48,689 bases of DNA from Stenotrophomonas sp. YIM B06876. GTDB lineage: Bacteria; Pseudomonadota; Gammaproteobacteria; Xanthomonadales; Xanthomonadaceae. This document shows, one piece after another, positions 17,822-25,916 of this stretch (its first letter is position 1; the number at the start of each line of letters is the position of its first letter). The stretch spans positions 1 to 48,689 of the forward strand of contig NZ_JAUJUJ010000007.1 of assembly GCF_030711595.1 (NCBI RefSeq), written 5' to 3'. The notes under the pieces are model-generated. The model saw only the letters and a program-made list of their open reading frames with translations. It was not told the origin of the DNA and searched no databases. The translations under genes and the position numbers were made by a program.

Positions 17822-18382
17822 GTGTCGAGGACCCATCCCCAGGAACTGCACGACAGGCTGCGCAACGCGCAGGCTGCCGTCTCCCCCGGGCGGGCGGTTG
17901 CGTTGTGGCTGTGCCTGGCGTTGGGGGCGGCCTTGATCATTGCCACGATCGGGTGGTTGCAGCACGAGCGCGGCACGCCAGGTCCTGTCGCCGTCACTCC
18001 CGCTTCCGTGCCATCGCAAACCCGGTCGACGCAGCAGGCCGGCTCCGACAACAGCGCCGCGGCGGCACGCCAGCAACACAGGATTGTCCGGGCGGTTTTG
18101 AACCGCGGGGCGACCCCGCTGCCAGGCAACCTGCCGCCGGCCTATCCGCCTGCGGCGGTGCGGGCCGGCCTTGAAGGCAGGGTGGTGGCGCGCCTCAGCG
18201 TTGATGCGCATGGCAATGTGCGTGATGTGGCGATCGTCGAACATCACGGCAGGGGCGACCGCCAGCTGGACCAGGCGGTGATCGATGCGCTCAGCACCTG
18301 GCGGTTCGAGCCGGCAATGCGCGAAGGTCACGCGATCGCCAGCGTGGTGCAGGTGCCTGTGGAGTTCAGGACCGCACGCTGA
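17822..18382 (+). CDS. TonB-family protein with C-terminal TonB domain (second of pair)
   Basis: This 186-residue product starts with GTG at 17822. It has a cytoplasmic start, a membrane helix at about 26-47 (VALWLCLALGAALIIATIGWL), a Gln/Ser/Ala linker, and a TonB C-terminal domain at about 105-183 (LPPAYPPAAVRAGLEGRVVA, DQAVIDALSTWRFEPA). It shares the PAYPPAA motif and layout with the gene just upstream, so the two probably arose by tandem duplication. Its last 17 bases overlap the 3' end of aroA on the other strand. Confidence 0.82.
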   Translation: MSRTHPQELHDRLRNAQAAVSPGRAVALWLCLALGAALIIATIGWLQHERGTPGPVAVTPASVPSQTRSTQQAGSDNSAAAARQQHRIVRAVLNRGATPLPGNLPPAYPPAAVRAGLEGRVVARLSVDAHGNVRDVAIVEHHGRGDRQLDQAVIDALSTWRFEPAMREGHAIASVVQVPVEFRTAR

Positions 18383-19679
18383 GGCCGAAGCCGGCGCCGA
18401 CGGACAGCGTGTCGAAGCCCGGGAACGAAGTCGCCACATTGGCCACGTCGTTGATCCGGACCTCGCCAGTGCTCAATTGACCGGCAATCGCGAAGGCCAT
18501 CGAGATGCGGTGATCGCCATGGCTTTCAATGGTGCCGCTGCCCAGCGGGCCGCCGTGGATGGTGGCGCCATCTTCGGTTTCATCCACGCGCAGGCCGAGT
18601 GAACGCAGGCCGGTGGCCATCGCCGCCAGGCGGTCCGACTCCTTGACCCGGAGCTCGGCGGCGCCGCGCACCACGGTCTTCCCGCTGGCCGCAGCCGCGG
18701 CCACGAACAGCGCCGGAAACTCGTCAATCATGTCCGGCACCACGGCCTCGGGAATCTCCGCGCCGTGCAGCGGTGCATAGCGCACCACCAGATCCGCCAC
18801 CTGCTCCCCGCCTTGCTCGGCGTGATTTTCTTCACGGATGTCCGCGCCCATCAAGCGCAGTGCGGTAAGCAGCCCGGTGCGGCGCGGGTTGAGTCCCACC
18901 GAACCCAGGCGCACCTCGGAACCGGGAATGATGCTGGCTGCGACAATGAAAAATGCCGCCGACGAGAAATCCGCCGGCACGCTGATATCGGCAGCGCGCA
19001 GGCGCTGGCCGCCACGCAACCGCGCCTTGCCGGGCGAAAATTCAATTTCCACTCCGAACGCGCGCAGCATGCGTTCGCTGTAGTCGCGGGTCGGGTGCGG
19101 TTCCACCACGCAAGTCTCGCCGTGGGCATACAGTCCGGCCAGCAATACCGCAGACTTCACCTGTGCACTGGCGACCGGCAGTTCGTAGTCGATGCCCTGC
19201 AACGGCTGCCCGCCGTGGATATGCAGCGGCGGGGTGCCATCGGCCCGGGTATCGATTTTCGCGCCCATCTGCGCCAGCGGCGCGGTGACCCGGCGCATCG
19301 GCCGCTTGGACAGCGAGGCATCACCGATCAGCGTGGAATCGAAGGGCTGCGCGGCCAGCAGGCCAGCCAGCAGGCGCATGCCGGTGCCGGCATTGCCGCA
19401 GTCCAGCTCGCGCGGCGGCGGCTTCAGCCCATCCACGCCGACGCCATGCACGATCCGCTGCGAGGCCGAGGGGGTTTCGATCCGCACCCCCATCTGCGAA
19501 AAGATCGTGGCGGTGGCGCGGGTGTCCTCGCCTTCCAGAAAGCCGTCGATATGCGAGGTGCCATCGGCGAGCGCGGCGAACATCACCGCGCGGTGCGAAA
19601 TCGACTTGTCGCCGGGAATGGCCAGCGTGCCCTGCAGGGCGGAACCTTTGCGTGCAATCCAGTAACACTGAGCGGTCAT
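18366..19679 (-). CDS. aroA: 3-phosphoshikimate 1-carboxyvinyltransferase (EPSP synthase)
   Basis: AroA joins shikimate-3-phosphate and phosphoenolpyruvate in the sixth step of the shikimate pathway. The 437-residue product has GDKSISHR at 23-30, LDCGNAGTGMRLLAG with Gly98 in the PEP-binding loop at 93-106, GDASLSKRPM, and RVKESDRL. Its motifs look closer to the class II Bacillus/CP4 group than to E. coli AroA. The CP4 enzyme, which is highly glyphosate-tolerant, has Ala at the position of Gly98. It is downstream of pheA with 127 bases between, in a serC-pheA-aroA order common in proteobacteria. Confidence 0.97.
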   Translation of the reverse strand: MTAQCYWIARKGSALQGTLAIPGDKSISHRAVMFAALADGTSHIDGFLEGEDTRATATIFSQMGVRIETPSASQRIVHGVGVDGLKPPPRELDCGNAGTGMRLLAGLLAAQPFDSTLIGDASLSKRPMRRVTAPLAQMGAKIDTRADGTPPLHIHGGQPLQGIDYELPVASAQVKSAVLLAGLYAHGETCVVEPHPTRDYSERMLRAFGVEIEFSPGKARLRGGQRLRAADISVPADFSSAAFFIVAASIIPGSEVRLGSVGLNPRRTGLLTALRLMGADIREENHAEQGGEQVADLVVRYAPLHGAEIPEAVVPDMIDEFPALFVAAAAASGKTVVRGAAELRVKESDRLAAMATGLRSLGLRVDETEDGATIHGGPLGSGTIESHGDHRISMAFAIAGQLSTGEVRINDVANVATSFPGFDTLSVGAGFGLSVRS

Positions 19680-19806
19680 GCGGGTCCTCTGAATGCTGCT
19701 CTTTCCGCAAAAACGCGAAAAAGAAGGGAAGTTGGGGCAAGTGGGGGAATGCGAAGCGCCCTCATCCGTGCTTCGGGCCGGGCTTCGACGCTCGTGGCTT
19801 TCCGGA

Positions 19807-21015
19807 TCAGGGCACGGCCACAGGATACGAACCCAGCACCTTGATCTGTGCCGAATGGGCTTCCAGTTCCGCCAGCGCGGCCTGCATCGCCTGGTCTTCG
19901 ATATGGCCGGCCAGATCGATGAAGAAGCCGTACTCCCATTTGGCCTGGTGCGAGGGCCGCGACTCGATGCGGTTCATGCTGATGCCGTGGCGGGCAAACG
20001 GGCTGAGCACGTCGAACAGCGCGCCGGGCTTGTCGTGGATGAACACCAGTATCGAAGTGCGGTCGTGGCCGGAGGGCGGGAAGATCTGCCGGCCGATCAC
20101 CAGGAACCGGGTGGTGTTGTCGGCATCGTTCTGGATCGGCTTGGTCACCACCTTCTTCAGACCGTAGACGTGGCCGGCGCTTTCGCCACCGATCGCGGCA
20201 GCGTCATCGGCATTGCGGGCGCGGCGCGCGCCTTCGGCATTGCTCGATACCGGAATCTTCTCCACCTTCGGCAGATTGGCGCGCAGCCATGACGAGGTCT
20301 GCATGAACGACTGCGGATGGGCGTAGATCCGCTCGATATCGTCGATGCGGCCGCTGCGCGACATCAGGTATTGCTGCACGCGCAGCTCGGTTTCGCCGCA
20401 GATCTTCAGGTTGGAGGTAAGGAACATGTCCAGCGTGATCTGGATCGTGCCCTGCCCGGAATTTTCCACCGGCACCACGCCGAAATCGGCGTTGCCCGCT
20501 TCCACTTCCTGGAACACTTCTTCGATGCTGGCCAGCGGCAAACCCAGCGCCGAGCGACCGAAATGCTTGAGCACGGCCTGCTGGCTGAAGGTTCCTTCCG
20601 GGCCGAGGTAGCCGATCTTCAACGGCTCCTGCTGGGCCAGACAGGCCGACATGATTTCACGATAGACATGCACCAGTACTTCATCGCTGAGCGGGCCTTC
20701 GTTGCGGTCCACCACCATGCGCAGCACCTGGGCTTCGCGCTCGGGACGGTAGTAGTCCACCGCCGCGGCCAGTTTGCCTTTGGCCTTGCCGACCTGGTGG
20801 GCGAACTGCGCGCGCTCGGCGATCAGCGCCTGGATGCTGCGGTCGATGTGGTCGATCTTGGCGCGCACGTCCGACAACACCGGGGCGGCCACAGCCGGGC
20901 TTTTTGCGGTCTTGACGATCTTGGGGGGGTTCGCCGGCGTTGCGGCTTTGTCCGCTTTTTCGGAACTGCGCGTGGCTACGGGCTTGCGGGTCAGCTTGGG
21001 CGGCTTGGAGGCCAT
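19807..21015 (-). CDS. pheA: Bifunctional chorismate mutase / prephenate dehydratase (P-protein)
   Basis: PheA turns chorismate into prephenate and then phenylpyruvate for phenylalanine synthesis. The 402 residues hold an AroQ-type chorismate mutase at about 48-130 (RAKIDHIDRSIQALIAERAQ), a prephenate dehydratase at about 132-310 with the TRF motif at 302-304 (NTTRFLVIG), and an ACT domain at about 320-395 with ESRP at 351-354, the phenylalanine-binding site for feedback control. Residues 1-45 are a Lys/Pro/Ala-rich extension not found in E. coli PheA and probably disordered. It lies 78 bases after serC. Confidence 0.97.
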   Translation of the reverse strand: MASKPPKLTRKPVATRSSEKADKAATPANPPKIVKTAKSPAVAAPVLSDVRAKIDHIDRSIQALIAERAQFAHQVGKAKGKLAAAVDYYRPEREAQVLRMVVDRNEGPLSDEVLVHVYREIMSACLAQQEPLKIGYLGPEGTFSQQAVLKHFGRSALGLPLASIEEVFQEVEAGNADFGVVPVENSGQGTIQITLDMFLTSNLKICGETELRVQQYLMSRSGRIDDIERIYAHPQSFMQTSSWLRANLPKVEKIPVSSNAEGARRARNADDAAAIGGESAGHVYGLKKVVTKPIQNDADNTTRFLVIGRQIFPPSGHDRTSILVFIHDKPGALFDVLSPFARHGISMNRIESRPSHQAKWEYGFFIDLAGHIEDQAMQAALAELEAHSAQIKVLGSYPVAVP

Positions 21016-21093
21016 ATCGGATTCCGTTTATTTCAAGGCGGGGATGGCAGCACCCTCACCGCAGAGCGGCATGGCTGTGATGTGCAATGGGAG

Positions 21094-22179
21094 TCAGCCG
21101 TGACGTTGCTGGAAGTCGCGCATGAACGTGGCCAGTGCCTCGGCACCGGCCAGCGGCATCGCGTTGTACAGCGAAGCGCGGATCCCACCGACGGCCTTGT
21201 GCCCCTTCAGCGCCAGCAATCCTGCCGCCTTGGCTTCACTGACAAAACGCGCGTCGAGTTCATCGCTGGGCAGGAAGAACGGGATGTTCATGCGCGAGCG
21301 CACCGCAACTGCAACCTCGTTGCGATAGAAACCGCCCGAGCCATCGATGGCGGCATAGATCCTTGCCGATTTGGCAGCGCTACGGCGAGCGAACTCTTCA
21401 ACGCCGCCCTGCGCCAGCATCCACTTGAACATCAACCCGGCCAGATACCAGTTCCAGGTCGGCGGCGTGTTGAGCATCGAATCACGCGCGGCGTGGGAAC
21501 GGTAATCGAAGATGTCGGCGCGCGGCTGGCCGCTGCGCTCGAGCAGATCGCGGCGGATGATCACCACCGAAATCCCGACCGGTCCCAGATTCTTCTGCGC
21601 GCCCGCATAGATCACGCCGTAGCGGGAGATATCGATCGGCTCGGAGGCGATCGAGGAACTGAAATCGGCAATCAGCGGCACATCGCCCACGTCCGGGTTG
21701 TCGCGGAACTCGACGCCATGGATGGTTTCGTTGGCGGTGATGTGGACATAGGCGGCATCGGACGAGAGCTGCCAGGACGCACGTGGCGGAATGTCGTGGA
21801 AACCGTCCGCCTCGCCAGTGGCGGCGATGTTGACGTCGACATACGGCCGCGCCTGCTTGATCGCCGTCTTGCCCCAGTGGCCACTCACCACATGGTCAAC
21901 GCGCTGACCGGGAGCGGCGAAATTCAACGGCAACAACGCCTGCTGGGTGGTGGCGCCCCCGGCCAGGAACAGCACCGCATAGTCGTTGGAAATGCCCAGC
22001 AGCGTGCGCAGATCGGTCTCGGCCTGCTGCGCTACTGCCATGAACTCGGCACTGCGGTGGCTGATCTCCACGATCGAAGCACCTGCGCCATTCCATTCCA
22101 ACATTTCCTCCTGCGCCTGGCGCAGGACCGGCTCCGGCAGCGTTGCAGGGCCTGCACTGAAATTGAATGCGCGCGTCAT
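21094..22179 (-). CDS. serC: Phosphoserine aminotransferase
   Basis: SerC makes phosphoserine from 3-phosphohydroxypyruvate and glutamate, and also acts in pyridoxal phosphate synthesis. The 361-residue product begins at ATG 22177-22179 ([17 protein letters not shown]) with AGGTGTGAG just upstream. The PLP-binding Lys196 lies in [12 protein letters not shown]; the phosphate-binding GGATTQQ (74-80) and the C-terminal [10 protein letters not shown] are present. It heads the serC-pheA-aroA group. Confidence 0.98.
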   Translation of the reverse strand: MTRAFNFSAGPATLPEPVLRQAQEEMLEWNGAGASIVEISHRSAEFMAVAQQAETDLRTLLGISNDYAVLFLAGGATTQQALLPLNFAAPGQRVDHVVSGHWGKTAIKQARPYVDVNIAATGEADGFHDIPPRASWQLSSDAAYVHITANETIHGVEFRDNPDVGDVPLIADFSSSIASEPIDISRYGVIYAGAQKNLGPVGISVVIIRRDLLERSGQPRADIFDYRSHAARDSMLNTPPTWNWYLAGLMFKWMLAQGGVEEFARRSAAKSARIYAAIDGSGGFYRNEVAVAVRSRMNIPFFLPSDELDARFVSEAKAAGLLALKGHKAVGGIRASLYNAMPLAGAEALATFMRDFQQRHG

Positions 22180-22339
22180 CTCACACCTGTAGGACTTTGG
22201 CCCTAGTATGCCGCAGCGCAACAGGCTTGGGGACGGTGGAATTTGGTTGCATTTGCACCCAATTACCGCAGTGCACCGCGCATGCCAGCTCCCGCTCTAT
22301 CGTCCGGACAATGCCAGCAACAGCGCGAAAATTTGCCGA

Positions 22340-23149
22340 TCAGCGGGCGCCGAACAACAGCAACGCACTGATCAGCACGCCCAGCAGCACGGCGCTGAGC
22401 AACAACCACGGCCAGCGCCGCGACCGACGCGTAGCCGCTGCAACCGGCATCGCCTCGGCCGCACCGGCATCGTCGTCATTGGAGGCCTTCCCCTCGCAGG
22501 CGGGCGGACGCGGCAGCAGCGGCACTTCCAGCACGAAACGATGATGGCCATCGAACACCACCTGGTCGCCCGGCTGCAGCCAGCAATGCCTCACCGGATT
22601 GCCATTGACGACACTGCCGTCGGCCGACCCCAGATCCCGCAGCAGCACCTTGTCGCCGTGGCACTCGATGCGTGCGTGGCCGGCGGCGAACGCGGGATTG
22701 TCGATCTCGATATCGGCCTCGCGGCCACGCCCCACCAGCCGCGGAGAATCCAGGGTAAAGCTGCGACCGTGGTGCTGACCGCCCACTCCCCGCAACAGCA
22801 CCTGAGGGTTGTCCGCATCGACCGCGACGGGCCCGGGTGGATGCGTCAGCGTTTCACAATCGCCGCGCACCACCATTTCCACGCCATCGGCATACACCGC
22901 ATCACCGGCGCGCAGCATTGCCATGCGCCTCACAGGACGACCGTTGACGTGGATGCCACGGATGCCGTTGGCGACCTGCAGCCACAGTCCGCGATCATCC
23001 AGACAGTACTGGGCCAGAAGCAACGGACCGACGCTGCCATCGTCAAGCCGCACGGTGCCGGAGGCATGACGCACAATGCGCTGCACACCCGGTTGCAATG
23101 GCTGATCGGGCTGTTGGCGGTTGCTGAAATGGACTTGCAGGCTAGGCAC
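22340..23149 (-). CDS. FHA-domain membrane protein, possibly with two FHA domains
   Basis: FHA domains bind phosphothreonine. The 269-residue product starts with GTG at 23147-23149. A good FHA domain covers about residues 117-205, with LVGRGREADIEIDNP, the GHARI turn and LRDLGSADGSVVNGNPV. Residues about 40-95 (GLWLQVANGIRGIHVNGRPV, then LRAGDAVYADG) look like the second half of another, diverged FHA domain. A single membrane helix at about 246-266 (WPWLLLSAVLLGVLISALLLF) ends the protein, preceded by basic RRSRR, so the FHA part is probably cytoplasmic. No kinase or secretion partner is adjacent. It is divergent from the PHA granule genes. Confidence 0.85.
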   Translation of the reverse strand: MPSLQVHFSNRQQPDQPLQPGVQRIVRHASGTVRLDDGSVGPLLLAQYCLDDRGLWLQVANGIRGIHVNGRPVRRMAMLRAGDAVYADGVEMVVRGDCETLTHPPGPVAVDADNPQVLLRGVGGQHHGRSFTLDSPRLVGRGREADIEIDNPAFAAGHARIECHGDKVLLRDLGSADGSVVNGNPVRHCWLQPGDQVVFDGHHRFVLEVPLLPRPPACEGKASNDDDAGAAEAMPVAAATRRSRRWPWLLLSAVLLGVLISALLLFGAR

Positions 23150-23267
23150 CGGCGCAGCCTATCAGGTTGACCCGGGATGCAGAAGATAGTGCATGGGCAC
23201 TTGGACTGTGGCGCGGGGATACGCACAATGCCGCTCTCCCAATCCATGCCGTACCGTCAGGAGTTCC

Positions 23268-23543
23268 ATGTCCACCATCGATATCCGCCACGCCCATTCC
23301 CTGCCTGCCGATAAAGCCCGCGCCGCGATTGATGAGGTCGCACGCAAGCTGCAGGAGCGGTTCGAGATGAACTCGCGCTGGGACGGCGAGATCCTGCGTT
23401 TTTCGCGCTCCGGCGTGGAGGGTGCGATCGAACTGCTGCCCAGCCAGGTGCGGGTGACCGCCGAGCTGGGATTCCTGTTGTCGGCGATGAAGGGAATGGT
23501 CGAGTCGGAAATCCAGCGGGTTCTGGCTGACAAGCTGGGCTGA
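23268..23543 (+). CDS. Polyhydroxyalkanoic acid system family protein (PHA_gran_rgn)
   Basis: This 91-residue protein matches the small PHA-granule-associated family: MSTIDIRHAHSLPADKARAA at the start, then LQERFEMNSRWDGEILRFSR and a C-terminal GMVESEIQRVLADKLG. The start ATG has AGGAG 7 bases upstream. Proteins of this family are found with PHA storage genes, though their exact role is not well known. It lies 81 bases before a phasin gene. No PHA synthase is in the window. Confidence 0.85.
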   Translation: MSTIDIRHAHSLPADKARAAIDEVARKLQERFEMNSRWDGEILRFSRSGVEGAIELLPSQVRVTAELGFLLSAMKGMVESEIQRVLADKLG

Positions 23544-23624
23544 AGGTCATAACGCCATCACGTGGCGCAGTACCCGCTGTGGCTAGGCTGATTGGGACGC
23601 GATCAATCCCAAGGGAGCATGCCC

Positions 23625-24110
23625 ATGACCAAACACGACCACACCTCTGATGCTGCATCGGGCCCGAACCTGCACGATCAAGCTGAACGTTTGAGCCGCC
23701 GGGTCAGCGAGTCGGCCCACCAGGTATGGCTGGCCGGTCTGGGTGCGCTGGGTCGCGCGCAGGCTGAAGGTGGCAAGCTGTTTGAAACCCTGGTCAAGGA
23801 AGGGGAATCCTGGGAAGCGCGGTCTCGCCAGGATTCCGAACGCGGCGACAGCCTGCGTGACACGGTGGAGACCACCCTGGGCCAGGCCCGCGAACGTGCG
23901 GCCGGCACCTGGGACCGGGTCGAGAAGAGCTTTGATGACCGTGTGCAGCGGGTTCTGCGGCGCCTGCAGATTCCCACCCGAGACGATATCGAAGTACTCA
24001 ACGAGCGCCTCGACGCGCTGAACAGCCGCCTCAACCGTAGCGAAGCCAACGCTGCCCGCCACGACGCGGAGCACTCTTCCGGGACTGCGACGCCGCCGCA
24101 CACCGAGTGA
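23625..24110 (+). CDS. Phasin-like PHA granule-associated protein (PhaF/PhaI family)
   Basis: The product is 161 residues from ATG 23625 (MTKHDHTSDAASG); an ATG two codons earlier sits too close to AAGGGAG. The conserved phasin segment VSESAHQVWLAGLGALGRAQ (about 26-45) and LVKEGESWE are followed by long amphipathic helices, and near the end RRLQIPTRDDIEVLNERLDA typical of PhaI-type proteins. Phasins coat PHA granules and control their number. The Lys/Ala/Pro-rich tail of PhaF is missing, so it is closer to PhaI. A terminator-like hairpin follows at 24194. Confidence 0.87.
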   Translation: MTKHDHTSDAASGPNLHDQAERLSRRVSESAHQVWLAGLGALGRAQAEGGKLFETLVKEGESWEARSRQDSERGDSLRDTVETTLGQARERAAGTWDRVEKSFDDRVQRVLRRLQIPTRDDIEVLNERLDALNSRLNRSEANAARHDAEHSSGTATPPHTE

Positions 24111-24658
24111 TGTTGCAAAGCAGCATAAGTTCGGCGAAAATAGCCCGCACCCGCCAGCAACACCGAGCGCCGTTTGATCCCCTCCCCTCACGGCGCCCGG
24201 ATGGCGGGTTTTTCGTGGGCCCGCATCCATCTGGAAAAGCGCGGCAGAGCACTGCGGCCGCGTTTTTACGTGCGCCAGCACCGCGTGTGCCACCCCGCCC
24301 CGCAGATCTGGGGCGTCCTCCCATTGATACTGGATATCGGCCTACCCCGTTTGGCCGTAGTCCGCCGCTGTCCCGTCCGCTCATTTTCCAGGGCCCGCGG
24401 CGAGGCCTTTCGTCCGGGCGGCGCGCGATCACCGCAGCTGCAACGATTTCCGGCTTGACCCAACTGGACGTGATTGCATGCTGTCCTGCGTTTCTTCGGC
24501 GCGTCCATGGACCGCGAAGGTGACCCGTGCGAACCACCGGTCGCGCGGCGCTATTCACGCGGGAACTGCAATTGCTCCTGTCCCCGCTGCGGATGCAAAA
24601 ATAGGCCTCCACGGGCGCCCGCGATGGACGCGCCAGTCCTGCGCCCGCAGCAGATTCG
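24111..24658. other. Spacer between phasin and YggS-like gene (548 bases)
   Basis: Apart from the hairpin at 24194-24213, I see nothing I can name. A Cys-rich frame (TTG 24474 to TGA 24662, with CNCSCPRCGCK) overlaps the start of the next gene, but has no ribosome site and no known relative. Arg/Pro-rich frames on both strands look like chance. Confidence 0.5.
24194..24213 (+). terminator. Possible intrinsic terminator after the phasin gene
   Basis: CGCC (24194-24197) pairs with GGCG (24203-24206) around CGGAT and is followed by GGTTTTT. The stem is short but the T-run is good. It lies 84 bases after the phasin stop. Confidence 0.4.
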
Positions 24659-25489
24659 ATGAACGCCGCCATGAAGATTTCCCGCAACGACACCCGCACA
24701 GATTCCCCGACCCCACAGGCACTGCATGGCCAGTATCTGAAAGCGGAAACCGTCGAGGACTTCCGCCGCAACCTGGCGGTGATCAACGCCCGGATTGCCG
24801 CGGCCTGCCATCGCGTGGACCGCAGCGCCGATCAGATACGGCTGTTGCCGGTCAGCAAGACCATCGATGAGGCCCATATCCGGCTTTCATACGCGGCGGG
24901 CTGCCGTTTCCTGGGCGAAAACAAAGTGCAGGAGGCCTATCAGAAATGGGAAGCCATGCAGGACCTTGGAGATCTGCGCTGGTCGGTCATCGGCCATCTG
25001 CAGACCAACAAGGCCAAGCGGGTGGCGCGGTTTGCGGACGAGTTCCAGGCGCTGGACAGCCTGCGCGTGGCCGAAGCACTGGACCGGCACCTGCAGCACG
25101 AGGGCCGCAGCCTGGATGTCTTAGTACAGGTGAATACCTCGGGGGAAGCCAGCAAATACGGCCTTCCGCCCGCCGAGGTGGCCGGCTTCCTGCAGGAGCT
25201 GCCCGCGTTTTCCGCGCTGCGGGTGCGCGGATTGATGACGCTGGCCTTGCTGTCAGCCGACAGCGGACGCGTGCGCCAATGCTTCATCCGGCTACGCCAA
25301 TTGCGCGATCAACTGCGGCAACAGGCACCCGCGGCGATCGGACTGGACCAGCTGTCGATGGGCATGTCCGGCGATTTCGAGATCGCCATTGAAGAAGGCG
25401 CGACGGTGGTGCGGGTCGGCCAGGCGATCTATGGCGCCCGTGCCACGCCCGACAGCCTGTACTGGCCGACGCCGGCCGGCGCCAGGTGA
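24659..25489 (+). CDS. YggS/PLPBP-family pyridoxal phosphate homeostasis protein
   Basis: Members of this family bind PLP on a single TIM-barrel domain (alanine racemase N-terminal fold) and buffer PLP and amino acid pools without a known enzyme reaction. The 276-residue product has the PLP-Lys in LLPVSKTIDEAHI, then FLGENKVQEAYQK, WSVIGHLQTNKAKRV, VQVNTSGEASKYGL, LSMGMSGDFEIAIEEGATVV and RVGQAIYGAR, all conserved. It carries about 35 extra residues at the N-terminus compared with E. coli YggS (234). An ATG 12 bases downstream is an equal start candidate. The usual housekeeping copy lies near proC or pilT; this one stands alone, so it may be a second copy. Confidence 0.9.
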   Translation: MNAAMKISRNDTRTDSPTPQALHGQYLKAETVEDFRRNLAVINARIAAACHRVDRSADQIRLLPVSKTIDEAHIRLSYAAGCRFLGENKVQEAYQKWEAMQDLGDLRWSVIGHLQTNKAKRVARFADEFQALDSLRVAEALDRHLQHEGRSLDVLVQVNTSGEASKYGLPPAEVAGFLQELPAFSALRVRGLMTLALLSADSGRVRQCFIRLRQLRDQLRQQAPAAIGLDQLSMGMSGDFEIAIEEGATVVRVGQAIYGARATPDSLYWPTPAGAR

Positions 25490-25916
25490 CAGCTCTCGCC
25501 ACGCCGGGCTGTGCACGCACATGGCCGTCGGCTCTGTCACCCGATGGAGCCGGGAAGCCGGCGTAGCGGCTTGGCGGCAATCGCGCAGGGTTGGCGCCCA
25601 GCCGGCGGCTTCGGGCGGGCGTGTGCAATTGCTGCAACTGCCTGCAACCGGCGCCTGCCTGCTCCAGGATTCCACTTCCATGTTGACGATCATTCCCAGC
25701 GCCACGATTGCCCACTGGCGGGCCAGGCGTTCTGTGCAATCGTCACCCTGATCGCATCGTTTCTACGGCTGAGGCGAGATGCCGGCAGGACATTGGGAAG
25801 GTACTTGAAGCATCCCCTGCGGGGCTGTCGCGATCCCGTTGAACACTGCCCAGCCCGGATGCGGCAAACAACGATAGACTCGGCGTCTGTTCAAATTATC
25901 CGCTTCAGGTACGTAC
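25490..25916. other. Spacer upstream of the membrane Mrr-like gene (427 bases)
   Basis: No gene or known element is supported. Frames on both strands here are extensions of frames that lie antisense or out of phase to the neighbouring genes. The last 60 bases are poorer in GC (CAAACAACGATAGACTCGG, TTCAAATTATCC) and probably hold the promoter of the next gene. Confidence 0.5.

Noticed and set aside
20317..22206. Rightward frame of 629 codons opposite pheA and serC
   Set aside because: Antisense shadow that crosses two conserved genes and their gap.
24474..24662. Cys-rich 62-codon frame overlapping the YggS-like start
   Set aside because: TTG start without a ribosome site, and only one Cys cluster; no relative recognised.
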